Origin: Macrostomum hystrix
Lineage: Eukaryota > Platyhelminthes > Macrostomidae
Assembly (NCBI GenBank): GCA_950097015.1
Contig: CATNEN010000025.1
Location: forward strand, 4,627,001 to 4,691,000
Length of the DNA stretch: 64,000 nucleotides
Reading direction: 5' to 3'
Shown: one piece after another, positions 36,101 through 46,866 of the stretch
Layout of the letters: every line of letters begins with the position of its first letter
How positions within the stretch are numbered: position 1 is the stretch's first letter
Position numbers and translations under genes: made by a program
Notes under the pieces: model-generated
What the model saw: only the letters and a program-made list of their open reading frames with translations
The model's database searches: none
Told to the model about the DNA's origin: nothing

Positions 36101-39100
36101 ATTTCCTATTTACTTTCCGCAAACTGAGCCAAACCTATTATTGTCCCGACTCCTGCAATTCTTTGAGAATATCACAAATTTATCAATCGTCGAACATCTC
36201 TACTCCCCTGTTTTTTATTTCCTAATCCCAACCGTTTAGTGTCCACAAATCTCCACAGGTTATTGTTGACGAAACCACACATATTATTGTTGACGAAACC
36301 ACACAGATTATTGTTGACGAAACCACACAGATTATTGTTGACGAAACCACACAGATTATTGTTGACGAAACCACACAGATTATTGTTGACGAATTCCCAC
36401 AGATTATTGTTGACGAATTCCCACAGATTATTGTTGACGAATTCCCACAGATTATTGTTGACGAATTCCCACAGATTATTGTTGACGAAACCACACAGAT
36501 TATTGTTGACGAATTCCCACAGATTATTGTTGACGAATTCCCACAGATTATTGTTGACGAAACCACACAGATTATTGTTGACGAATTCCCACAGATTATT
36601 GTTGACGAATTCCCACAGATTATTGTTGACGAATTCCTACAGATTATTGTTGACGAAACCACACAGATTATTGTTGACGAATTCCCACAGATTATTGTTG
36701 ACGAATTCCCACAGATTATTGTTGACGAATTCCCAGAGGATATTGTTGACAAAACCACACAGATTATTGTTGACGAATTCCCACAGATTATTGTTGACGA
36801 ATTCCCACAGATTATTGTTGACGAATTCCCAGAGGATATTGTTGACGAAACCACACAGATTATTGTTGACGAATTCCCACAGATTATTGTTGACGAATTC
36901 CCACAGATTATTGTTGACGAAACCACACAGATTATTGTTGACGAATTCCCACAGATTATTGTTGACGAATTCCCACAGATTATTGTTGACGAATTCCCAC
37001 AGATTATTGTTGACGAATTCCCAGAGGATATTGTTGACGAAACCACACAGATTATTGTTGACGAATTCCCACAGGTTATTGTTGACGAATTCCCACAGAT
37101 TATTGTTGACGAATTCCCACAGATTATTGTTGACGAAACCACACAGATTATTGTTGACGAATTCCCACAGATTATTGTTGACGAATTCCCACAGATTATT
37201 GTTGACGAATTCCCACAGATTATTGTTGACGAATTCCCAGAGGATATTGTTGACGAAACCACACAGATTATTGTTGACGAATTCCCACAGATTATTGTTG
37301 ACGAATTCCCACAGATTATTGTTGACGAATTCCCACAGATTATTGTTGACGAATTCCCACAGATTATTGTTGACGAATTCCCACAGATTATTGTTGACGA
37401 ATTCCCACAGATTATTGTTGAAGAATTCCCACAGATTATTGTTGACAAATTCCCACAGATTATTGTTGACGAATTCCCACAGATTATTGTTGACGAATTC
37501 CTACAGATTATTGTTGAAGAATTCCAACAGATTATTGTTGACGAATTCCCACAGATTATTGTTGACGAATTCCAACAGATTATTGTTGAATAATTCCCAC
37601 AGATTATTGTTGACGAATTCCCACAGATTATTGTTGACGAATTCCTACAGATTATTGTTGAAGAATTCCAACAGATTATTGTTGACGAATTCCCACAGAT
37701 TATTGTTGAAGAATTCCAACAGATTATTGTTGACGAATTCCCACAGATTATTGTTGACGAATTCCAACAGATTATTGTTGAATAATTCCCACAGATTATT
37801 GTTGACGAATTCCCAAAGGATATTGTTGACGAATTCCCACAGATTATTGTTGAAGAATTCCAACAGATTATTGTTGACGAATTCCCACAGATTATTGTTG
37901 ACGAATTCCAACAGATTATTGTTGAATAATTCCCACAGATTATTGTTGACGAATTCCCACAGATTATTGTTGACGAATTCCCACAGATTATTGTTGACGA
38001 ATTCCCACAGATTATTGTTGACGAATTCCCACAGATTATTGTTGACGAATTCCCACAGATTATTGTTGAAGAATTCCCACAGGTTATTGTTGACGAATTC
38101 CCACAGATTATTGTTGACGAATTCCCACAGATTATTGTTGACGAATTCCCACAGATTATTGTTGACGAATTCCCACAGATTATTGTTGACGAATTCCCAC
38201 AGATTATTGTTGACGAATTCCCACAGATTATTGTTGACGAATTCCCACAGATTATTGTTGACGAATTCCCACAGATTATTGTTGACGAATTCCCACAGAT
38301 TATTGTTGACGAATTCCCAGACGATATTGTTGAGGAAACTACACAGATTATTGTTGACAAATTCCCAAAGGATATTGTTGACGAATTCCCAAAGGATATT
38401 GTTGACGAATTCCCAAAGGATATTGTTGACGAATTCCCAAAGGATATTGTTGACGAATTCCCAAAGGATATTGTTGACGAAACCACACAGGTTATTGTTG
38501 ACGAATTCCCACAGATTATTGTTGACGAATTCCCAGATGATATTGTTGAGGAAACTACACAGATTATTGTTGACAAATTCCCAAAGGATATTGTTGACGA
38601 ATTCCCAAAGGATATTGTTGACGAATTCCCAAAGGATATTGTTGACGAATTCCCAAAGGATATTGTTGACGAATTCCCAAAGGATATTGTTGACGAATTC
38701 CCAAAGGATATTGTTGACGAAACCACACAGGTTATTGTTGACGAATTCCCACTGATTATTGCTAACGTATCCCCTCAGCTGATTGTTGAATTCCCACCGA
38801 TTCTTGTCCTTAAATCTCCATCCATTATTGACCTCAAATCCTCACCGATTATATCCTCAAATCCCCATCTATTATTGTTCTAAAATTCCCACCTTAAGTC
38901 TCCACCGGTCGTCCCGCAGTTACTTTTGACTATTGTCCCCAAATCCTCACCAAGTATTCTTCCCACATACACGCCGAGTATTGTCTTCCCAAAACAACAA
39001 AAAATAGTCCAAAAATCACCGGCATGCAGTGCCCAGAAATTCCTTACATAAAAATACCCAGAAAACACCACTTCCAATTGCCTAAACCCCAGATACAGTT

Positions 39101-42100
39101 GCAGCCCGCAAAACTCGAAACAAAATTGTCCCGAAATTTCCACCTACAAGTCCCCAATAATTTCCCAAATCCTCACAGATTGTCTTTGATTATCCCTTGA
39201 TTTTTCCGCTAATAATCGTTTCCAAATATCTGCAGAAAATGTTTTCCAATCCTCTGATAATATAGGCCATTGGTTCAGTGGGTAAACTTTCTCGCAGTTT
39301 AGGCCATTGCTCCATTGGCCATTCACAAAACAATTTTTTATACAGGCTGCTTCCATGATGCCAACTAAATGCGACCGAAGTACTTCTAGGAGAAAGTTGT
39401 TTATGACGCAGATCGGGTCTCTTGTTTTTTGTAGGCCAATTGGCTCCCCCATCTTAACCAGCTGGTCCGACATGCCCAATCGCCCAATTATCCCCCGTTC
39501 CGCTCAGCAATGAGCTTAGCCGCACGATTTCGTCTGGGTCTGAATCTGTTTTTGTACTTGTTGCAGCTATTCTCACCTTGATTTGTTCGAACAGGCCATT
39601 GCGTGCATCTCCGAATCTGGCTATCATTCTAGTTTTCCATTCTTGAAACTTATATCAGTAATTTCATTTCCTGATGACTTTCCCCTTGGGAGTAGAAAAA
39701 TTGACTGGTCTAGTTTTTAGCATTCGTGATGTACTGGTTGCGTGTCGGTGTTAATAATTTACCCTTAATGAGATTAAAACCCAATAAAAATCCTCTTCAT
39801 TAAAATCTTAATTAAATCACACCATTTTTCATAAGTCTACAAGCTTTAGAAATACATATCGCAGTTATAAAAATGTAAAAATTGCAAATAAACTTTTGAA
39901 GTATAAATGCCTCTTAAATTCCGAATCCCATCCAAAAATTCAAAATCCCCATTCCCCATTCGAGTAAAAAATCCCTATTCCCCATCAAAACTCTCTAACT
40001 TCGGAATTTCTATCAAACTAATTTAATCCTGATTCCCATCCAAACTGGAATTCCGATTCCCATCCAAACTGGAATTCCGATTCCCATCCAAACTGGAATT
40101 CCGATTCCCATCCAAACTGGAATTCCGATTCCCATCCAAACTGGAATTCCGATTCCCATCCAAACTGGAATTCCGATTCCCATCCAAACTGGAATCCCAA
40201 CTCCCATCCAAACTGGAATCCCAACTCCCATCCAAACTGGAATTCCGATTCCCATCCAAACTGGAATTCCGATTCCCATCCAAACTGGAATTCCGATTCC
40301 CATCCAAACTGAAATCCCAACTCCCATCCAAACTGGAATTCCGATTCCCATCCAAACTGAAATCCCGATTCCCATACAAACTAAAAGATCCTGATTCCCA
40401 TACAAACTGAAATCCCGATTCCCATCCAAACTGGAATTCCGATTCCCATCCAAACTGAAATCCCGATTCCCATCCAAACTGGAATTCCGATTCCCATCCA
40501 AACTGAAATCCCGATTCCCATCCAAACTGAAATCCCGATTCCCATCCAAACTGAAATCCTGATTCCCATCCAAACTGGAATTCCGATTCCCATCCAAACT
40601 GAAATCCCGATTCCCATCCAAACTGAAATCCCGATTCCCATCCAAACTGGAATTCCGATTCCCATCCAAACTGGAATTCCGATTCCCATCCAAACTGAAA
40701 TCCCAACTCCCATCCAAACTGAAATCCCGATTCCCATCCAAACTGAAATCCTGATTCCCATCCAAACTGGAATTCCGATTCCCAACCAAACTGAAATCCC
40801 GATTCCCATCCAAACTGAAATCCCGATTCCCATCCAAACTGGAATCCCGATTCCCATCCAAACTAAAATCCTGATTCCCATTCAAACTGGAATTCCGATT
40901 CCCATCCAAACTGGAATTCCGATTCCCATCCAAACTGAAATCCCGATTCCCATCCAAACTGAAATCCCAACTCCCATCCAAACTGGAATCCCAACTCCCA
41001 TCTAAACTGGAATTCCGATTCCCATCCAAACTGAAATCCCAATTCCCATCCAAACTATGAGATCCCAATTCCCATCCAAACTATGAGATCCCAATTCCCA
41101 TCCAAACTATGAGATCCCGATTCCCATCCAAACTATAAGATCCCGATTCCCATCCAAACTATAAGATCCCGATTCCCATCCAAACTATAAGATCCCAATT
41201 CCCATCCAAACTATAAGATCCCAATTCCCATCCAAACTATGAGATCCCAACTCCCATCCAAACTGGAATTCCGATTCCCATCCAAACTATAAGATCCCAA
41301 TTCCCATCCAAACTATGAGATCCCAATTCCCATCCAAACTATGAGATCCCAATTCCCATCCAAACTATAAGATCCCGATTCCCATCCAAACTATAAGATC
41401 CCAATTCCCATCCAAACTATAAGATCCCAATTCCCATCCAAACTATGAGATCCCGATTCCCATCCAAACTATAAGATCCCGATTCCCATCCAAACTATAA
41501 GATCCCAATTCCCATCCAAACTATAAGATCCCGATTCCCATCCAAACTATAAGATCCCGATTCCCATCCAAACTATAAGATCCCAATTCCCATCCAAACT
41601 ATGAGATCCCAATTCCCATCCAAACTATGAGATCCCGATTCCCATCCAAACTATAAGATCCCAATTCCCATCCAAACTATAAGATCCCAATTCCCATCCA
41701 AACTATAAGATCCCGATTCCCATCCAAACTATAAGATCCCGATTCCCATCCAAACTATAAGATCCCGATTCCCATCCAAACTATAAGATCCCAATTCCCA
41801 TCCAAACTATGAGATCCCAATTCCCATCCAAACTATAAGATCCCAATTCCCATCCAAACTATAAGATCCCGATTCCCATCCAAACTATAAGATCCCGATT
41901 CCCATCCAAACTATAAGATCCCAATTCCCATCCAAACTATAAGATCCTGAAAATTACCAAGCACCTTACCTACTTCAGATCCCTAATCTTAAAATTCTAA
42001 TCGAACCATTGAACAGTTTCCGCTTCGCTTCCCGGCGCCTGAGAAGCCGGGCAGTTACACCTACACCCTGTGCCTCCGCTCCGACTCCTACCTGGATCTT

Positions 42101-42358
42101 GAGCTCAACCAGCCCATCCGACTGGATGTGCTGCCGGCCACCGAGGTGCCAACCAAGAAGCCGGTGTACGACTCTAGCGATCAGGAAGACGACTCAGCCG
42201 GATCCGACGAATACGACGCCGACTCAGCCGACGACGCTGACAACAATGCGACCGAGGCCAGGCGTCGTCGTGCTGTGGGCGGCGGCGCTGGCGCCAATGC
42301 AGCGACCGGGGCCAACGATTCAGACGGCGGATCTACGGATTACGACTATTCCGAGTGA
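30173..42358 (+). CDS. SEC63: SEC63, ER translocon J-domain protein (7 exons, complete)
   Basis: SEC63 is an ER membrane partner of the Sec61 channel; its lumenal J domain recruits BiP to drive translocation. Exons: 30173-30293, 32399-32504, 32585-32699, 33080-33559, 33858-34418, 34910-35746, 42017-42358. All introns are GT-AG and phases join cleanly into 853 residues. Membrane segments lie at about 15-35, 77-94 and 190-213. The J domain (about 102-170) has the HPD motif at 133-135, followed by DKGGD. The cytosolic Brl/SEC63 domain starts at about 275. It is split by a Gln/Ser/Asp/Glu-rich insert (about 485-700), then resumes at WWLYACDRR and RFPAPEKPG. The C-terminus is acidic, as is typical. 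It is somewhat longer than vertebrate SEC63 (about 760), mainly through the insert. Introns 3, 5 and 6 hold minisatellites. The gene lies head to head with the poly-Q gene. Confidence 0.95.
30294..32398 (+). other. SEC63 intron 1, AT-rich
   Basis: A 2.1-kb intron bounded by GTAAGT and an ATTAG acceptor. It is AT-rich and without tandem repeats, unlike introns 3, 5 and 6 of the same gene. No RNA gene or nested coding sequence is seen; a 69-codon frame at 31711-31920 has no support. Confidence 0.7.
32836..32976. repeat. 32-bp minisatellite in SEC63 intron 3
   Basis: About four and a half copies of a 32-bp unit with the core CAGATTCTCAGGTAGGATCA followed by CTGCCCTCCTGT. A degenerate first copy lies near 32820. 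Each unit contains TCTCAG directly followed by GTAGGA, that is, an acceptor-like and a donor-like motif back to back. Confidence 0.9.
33593..33758. repeat. 28-bp direct repeat in SEC63 intron 4
   Basis: The sequence TTAGCGATAGTCTACTGATA continuing GTAGGAA occurs near 33595-33622 and again near 33731-33758, about 136 bases apart, within the 298-bp intron. The two copies differ by at most a base or two at their edges. Confidence 0.8.
34446..34836. repeat. 20/22-bp minisatellite in SEC63 intron 5
   Basis: About 18 copies alternate between a 22-bp form (GGTAGTTGGTGGTCAATTCT plus AT) and a 20-bp form (GGTAGTTGGTGGTCAACTGG). The array starts about 30 bases after the exon-5 donor and ends about 75 bases before the exon-6 acceptor, so it occupies most of the 491-bp intron. 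Confidence 0.93.
35753..36249. other. Start of SEC63 intron 6, unique
   Basis: AT-rich unique sequence after the exon-6 donor at 35747. No further SEC63 exon is needed here: exon 6 ends in LDNTQQ and exon 7 begins FPLRFPAP, continuous with the known family order. Confidence 0.6.
36250..38760. repeat. 24-bp minisatellite in SEC63 intron 6
   Basis: About 104 copies of a 24-bp unit containing GACGAATTCCCACAGATTAT followed by TGTT. Variants carry GAAACCACACAG, AATTCCAACAG, GAAGAATTC or CCAAAGGATATT, and blocks of variants recur (for example near 38320-38470 and 38530-38720). Because 24 is divisible by three and stops are rare, frames of 838 codons (plus) and 834 codons (minus) overlap completely. 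These are artefacts within an intron. Confidence 0.96.
38761..40019. other. SEC63 intron 6 middle: decayed repeats and unique sequence
   Basis: From 38761 to about 38900 the 24-bp repeat fades into degenerate copies. The rest is unique. On the minus strand a 57-codon stretch (39627-39454, followed by a stop) reads like protein (MIARFGDARNGLFEQIK...), and a 111-codon frame in another phase (39479-39144) continues it. This may be a frame-shifted mobile-element relic. No family is recognised. Confidence 0.4.
40020..41045. repeat. 24-bp minisatellite in SEC63 intron 6 (second array)
   Basis: About 43 copies of a 24-bp unit built on GATTCCCATCCAAACTGGAA plus TTCC. The main variants are CTGAAATCCC and CCAACTCCC. 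It adjoins the 26-bp array directly. Three overlapping minus-strand open frames are repeat shadows. Confidence 0.95.
41046..41946. repeat. 26-bp minisatellite in SEC63 intron 6
   Basis: About 35 copies of a unit that shares GATTCCCATCCAAACT with the preceding 24-bp array but continues TATAAGATCCC or TATGAGATCCC, making 26 bases. One 24-bp-type unit (GGAATTCC) sits inside it near 41270. It ends about 70 bases before the exon-7 acceptor. Confidence 0.95.
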
Positions 42359-42528
42359 TCTTCAGAAGGCTTGCTTGACTGACTCGACTAGTGATTAGAC
42401 ATGTGCTTCTTCTACTGTTGTGTATTTCTGACGATTGACTTTACTCTTGAGGTGTTTGTGTCTGGGGGCAGGGCAATTGGCGGTGCAATTTGCTTTCATA
42501 TCTTGATTTCTTATTCTTGCTGATTCCT

Positions 42529-42534
42529 AATAAA
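42529..42534 (+). promoter_or_regulatory. Poly(A) signal AATAAA of SEC63
   Basis: A canonical AATAAA lies 171 bases after the SEC63 stop codon, followed by a T-rich stretch (ATATCTTTTTTGTTG). Position and context fit cleavage shortly downstream. Confidence 0.7.
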
Positions 42535-42689
42535 AATATCTTTTTTGTTGCTAGGCCGAAAGGCACACATGTGGGAAGATGGAACTAAAACTTGATATTT
42601 ATGTTTTAAAAACTGTAATTTCTCGACAATATTACCAATACCAACTTACCAATGTAATGCAAAATAATGGCAATGGTAAAATATCCTCA

Positions 42690-43480
42690 ACCGTTGTTAA
42701 ATTATCCCCACTAGTTTGTAAATTATCACCACCAGTTTGTAAATTATCCCCACCAGTTTGTAAATTATCCCCACCAGTTGGTAAATTATCCCCACTAGTT
42801 TTTAAATATCCCTAACCAGTTGGTAAATTATCCCCACTAGTTTTTAAATATCCCTAACCAGTTGGTAAATTATCCCCACTAGTTTTTAAATATCCCTAAC
42901 CAGATGGTAAATTATCCCCAACCGGTTGTTAAATTATTCCCCACCAGTATCCCTAACCAGTTGGTAAATTATCCCCAACCGGTTGGTAAATTATCCCCTA
43001 CCAGTTGGTAAATTATCCCCACCAGTTGTTAAATTATCCCCCACCAGTTTGTAAATTATCCCCACCCGTTGTTAAATTATCCCCAACCTGTTGGTAAATT
43101 ATCCCCAACCTGTTGGTAAATTATCCCCACCAGTTGTTAAATTATCCCCAACCTGTTGGTAAATTATCCCCACCAGTTGTTAAATTATCCACACCAGTTG
43201 TTAAATTATCCCAAACCTGTTGGTAAATTATCCCCAACCTGTTGGTAAATATCCCTAACCAGTTGGTAAATTATCCCCAACCTGTTGGTAAATATCCCTA
43301 ACCAGTTGGTAAATTATCCCCAACCTGTTGGTAAATTATCCCCACCAGTTGGTAAATTATCCCCAACCTGTTGGTAAATTATCCCTACCAGTTGGTAAAT
43401 TATCCCCACTAGTTTTTTAATATCCCTAACCAGTTGTTAAATTATCCCCAACCAGTTTGTAAAGTATCCCCACCAGTGGA
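42690..43480. repeat. 20-22-bp minisatellite, GTTGGTAAATTATCCCCACCA-like
   Basis: About 37 copies with the core GGTAAATTATCCCCA and variable linkers (ACCAGTT, ACCTGTT, CTAGTTTTTAAATATCCCTA). Unit length varies between 20 and 22 bases. It starts about 150 bases after the SEC63 poly(A) signal. Confidence 0.93.
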
Positions 43481-43994
43481 TAAATTATCTACACCGATTC
43501 TTCTTGTCTTCTTAAAATAAAGCGAGATTTAAAAGAAAAAAAGCGTGAATCTATTTCCGAACAATTTGCACTTTTGCTTCATAAAAATATGAAGAAAAAA
43601 AATACATTCTTGGGGTTTGCTCGTTTCGTTCTGCTAAAAATGGATAACAAAACTTGCACGGATATAACAAACGGTTAGTAAAGAAGAATTCAAAATCTTG
43701 TGTTCTTGCGTCAAAACTTTGTTTAATTTATAACTTTTTTTCTTTCTGTCTCGAATGCTGGCTTTTTCAGATATATTTTACTTTCAGATATACTACTATA
43801 GTCCAGGTAGTTAGTTTTCTATAACATTTTAATAACTATTTCCTCTCTTCCTTACCTTAGACAATTATTACACTACTGATTACCATATGGGTTACCGATG
43901 ACCATCGTTGATAACCGATGACCATTACTGGCTAACATTGAACATCATTGGTTACCCATGAATACATTACATTACTGGCTACAGACCGATGACC
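43481..43994. other. Unique spacer
   Basis: AT-rich with degenerate precursors of the next array after 43880. A short ATG-started stretch at 43640-43671 ends in a donor-like GTTAGT, but no matching second exon was found, so it is not called. Confidence 0.4.
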
Positions 43995-44300
43995 ATTATT
44001 GGTTACAAATATTAGTTACCGATGACGAATATTAGTTACCGATGACCAATATTAGTTACTGATGACCAATATTAGTTACCGATGACCAATATTAGGCACC
44101 GATGAACAATATTAGGCATCGATGACCAATATTAGGCATCGATGACCAATATTTGTTACCGATGACCAATATTAGGCACCGATGACCAATATTTGTTACC
44201 GATGACCAATATTTGTTACCGATGACCAATATTTGTTACCGATGACCAATATTAGGCACCGATGACCAATATTAGGCACCGATGACCAATATTATTTACC
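43995..44300. repeat. 20-bp minisatellite, GATGACCAATATTAGGCACC-type
   Basis: About 15 regular copies of GATGACCAATATTAGGCACC or GATGACCAATATTTGTTACC, preceded from about 43880 by diverged copies. Every unit contains a CCAAT pentamer. Confidence 0.93.
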
Positions 44301-45185
44301 AGCAACAAGAACAAGAAAACGCGAATAGTGGTCATGGTTGCCATTATTGGTTTACAGATTGGTAAAAAAAATTATCTGAAAAACCCAGCATTTGTGCGTC
44401 TAAAGACAAGTCGACTGTCATGATTGCTTTAACGAATTATTGATCATATTTTTGTCATTATTTGTCTTGTTTACTACATTTTTGGGTCAAGGTATTTGCC
44501 TAACTAGTTTAGTGCTTTGTTCAGCAGTGCAGAATCGATCATAAATTCCTTAATTCCATTTTGAACTAGTCGCTGTACTCTTCATTTCTGTTTTTTTTTT
44601 AAACAAACTTGTCAACTTTTTTAGTTTGTAGTTTTCAATTATCTTTCTCAAATTGCAGACTGAACTCATCCGGTAACAGTTATACGCCTGACAATGTGAC
44701 ACATCTAACAACTACTGTGGTGACGGCTTGTTTAAGCAAAACTAAAAAAATAGCTTCATTCCAGTCTATGATTTTTATATGGCTACTAACGATATGCAGG
44801 AAACTAAATTAATGTCATTCTTTAATATTAGCTAAAACACGCCCGCTCACATCTACATGCTAATGTATAGATCCTGCTGCCTCTCTTTAACCATCATGTG
44901 CACTGTACTTTAGTGTTAGCCCGTGTGTGCTGGTGTGCAAATTTCTGAGTCAAAACAGTTATATAAACATTAAAATTATTTAAACAAAGTCCAGTATATA
45001 AAAATATATGCATATTGTATTCACATCGTGCTTTGTGCTGCCTTTTACTCAATCTTTGAGTACCAACAGTACATTGTGCTTCGTGTGTTGATCATAGCTA
45101 ATCTATTATGTTGGACACTCTTTATCACCATCCTTATTTCATTACTTCTTTCTCTAATTTCGGGTCCTGCACAGATTGATAAGTC
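44301..45185. other. Unique spacer
   Basis: AT-rich intergenic sequence. Open frames at 44609-44812 (plus) and 45045-45233 (minus) show no recognisable domain. No RNA gene is seen. Confidence 0.5.
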
Positions 45186-45189
45186 AAGC

Positions 45190-46096
45190 TCATGATCAAC
45201 TCCAAGATGCTCAGATTGATGAGTCAACTCCAAGATGCTCAGACTGATGAGTCAACTCCAAGATGCTCAGACTGATGAGTCAACTCCAAGATGCTCAGAC
45301 TGATGAGTCAACTCCAAGATGCTCAGACTGATGAGTCAACTCCAAGATGCTCAGATTGATGAGTCAACTCCAAGATGCTCAGACTGATGAGTCAACTCCA
45401 AGATGCTCAGACTGATGAGTCAACTCCAAGATGCTCAGACTGATGAGTCAACTCCAAGATGCTCAGACTGATGAGTCAACTCCAAGATGCTCAGATTGAT
45501 GAGTCAACTCCAAGATGCTCAGACTGATGAGTCAACTCCAAGATGCTCAGACTGATGAGTCAACTCCAAGATGCTCAGACTGATGAGTCAACTCCAAGAT
45601 GCTCAGATTGATGAGTCAACTCCAAGATGCTCAGACTGATGAGTCAACTCCAAGATGCTCAGACTGATGAGTCAACTCCAAGATGCTCAGACTGATGAGT
45701 CAACTCCAAGATGCTCAGACTGATGAGTCAACTCCAAGATGCTCAGACTAATGAGTCAACTACAAGATGCTCAGACTAATGAGTCAACTCCAAGATGCTC
45801 AGACTGATGAGTCAACTCCAAGATGCTCAGACTGATGAGTCAACTCCAAGATGCTCAGACTGATGAGTCAACTCCAAGATGCTCAGACTGATGAGTCAAC
45901 TCCAAGATGCTCAGACTGATGAGTCAACTCCAAGATGCTCAGACTGATGAGTCAACTCCAAGATGCTCAGACTGATGAGTCAACTCCAAGATGCTCAGAC
46001 TGATGAGTCAACTCCAAGATGCTCAGACTGATGAGTCAACTCCAAGATGCTCAGATTGATGAGTCAACTCCAAGATGCTCAGATTGATGAGTCAAC
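45190..46096. repeat. 28-bp minisatellite carrying TGAGTCA in each unit
   Basis: About 32 nearly identical copies of a 28-bp unit containing GACTGATGAGTCAACTCCAA then GATGCTCA. Only a few substitutions occur (ATTGATG, ACTAATG, CTACAAG). The first copies are slightly degenerate. The low variation suggests recent expansion. Confidence 0.96.
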
Positions 46097-46866
46097 CCCA
46101 AAGTCTATCATATTGTTGAAGCAGCAATTCTAATATGTTAATATTGGACCAAACAAACCCTGGTGCTTAGATTTTGGTGTTATTTTCCGTTAGCAGTCAT
46201 TAAAGCGCGAACATCGAGGAACGCGCATGCAATTTGGGCACCTGTAAGAAACGGTGCCTTCATCCACACGCGCTGAAAGTGCCTGCGCGGTTCGTACTAA
46301 CAGCTATACTAGCAGCCAATACGCCCACTCAGTGCGCCCTCGTTCACATGTTTACGAAGGTAAGCGGTCCTATTTCGCTTGTTGTCTCGTCTGGCCGATT
46401 GCCTGAGCATCACAATGGGCTTCTGGTGGGCTGTCTGGCCGGAGATACTCGATATCAAAGGATATAGCGCGCCAATTTCGAGTACGCGGGAGTTCTTAAT
46501 TGAGTCTTTTTTTGAGTCGGTTTTTTTCGCCTTGACTGTGCTCAATTCAGAACTGATTGATCTACCCGACTCAAGCCGGGTTGCTGCACCTGTTGCTCTC
46601 GCATTCGACAGAAGAAATTAGTGTGCCATAAACGGTGTCGCCTTCACATCCCTCTCCTTCCCCTTCTCGGGCCGTTACACCTTCCAATTTCAATTCTGGA
46701 GCATTCAGTGCGAGACAAAACCTGCGGCTTTTTTATTTGCAGGTGGGAATGAACTTTTTTTTAGATATTGTCAGTTCCTCAATAAACAATTTTTTGTCTG
46801 GTTATGCTTTCTGAAAATTCAAGGTCCACAATGCCACTAATCATCGTTCAGTCCAATTTTCTGTTG
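46097..46866. other. Unique spacer with possible small exon
   Basis: Higher GC content than the other spacers. ATGTTTACGAAG at 46349-46360 is followed directly by GTAAGC, a strong donor, and could be a first coding exon. An 80-codon frame at 46379-46621 begins with TTG (first ATG near 46415) and has no recognisable domain. Nothing is supported strongly enough to call a gene. Confidence 0.35.

Noticed and set aside
36222-38755. 838- and 834-codon open frames on opposite strands
   Set aside because: They are shadows of a 24-bp intronic repeat whose unit length is a multiple of three, and they lie inside SEC63 intron 6.
39257-39300. tRNA gene or SINE head, from the A-box-like TGGTTCAGTGG
   Set aside because: No B box (GGTTCGANTCC-like) follows at a usable distance and no cloverleaf can be drawn.
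43640-43671. Small ATG exon with a GTTAGT donor
   Set aside because: Joining it to the nearest acceptor (near 44658) gives an immediate stop, and no other partner was found.
45190-46096. Hammerhead ribozyme array suggested by CTGATGAG in each 28-bp unit
   Set aside because: The CTGATGA core is present, but the required GAAA box after stem II is missing (the unit continues CAACTCCAAGATG). No consistent three-stem fold was found by eye. A covariance-model scan for type I-III hammerheads would be decisive.
46349-46621. First exon ATGTTTACGAAG with strong donor, or the 80-codon frame downstream, as a gene
   Set aside because: No acceptor partner or homologous protein is recognisable, and an in-frame stop limits the upstream frame. 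The evidence is too thin to call.
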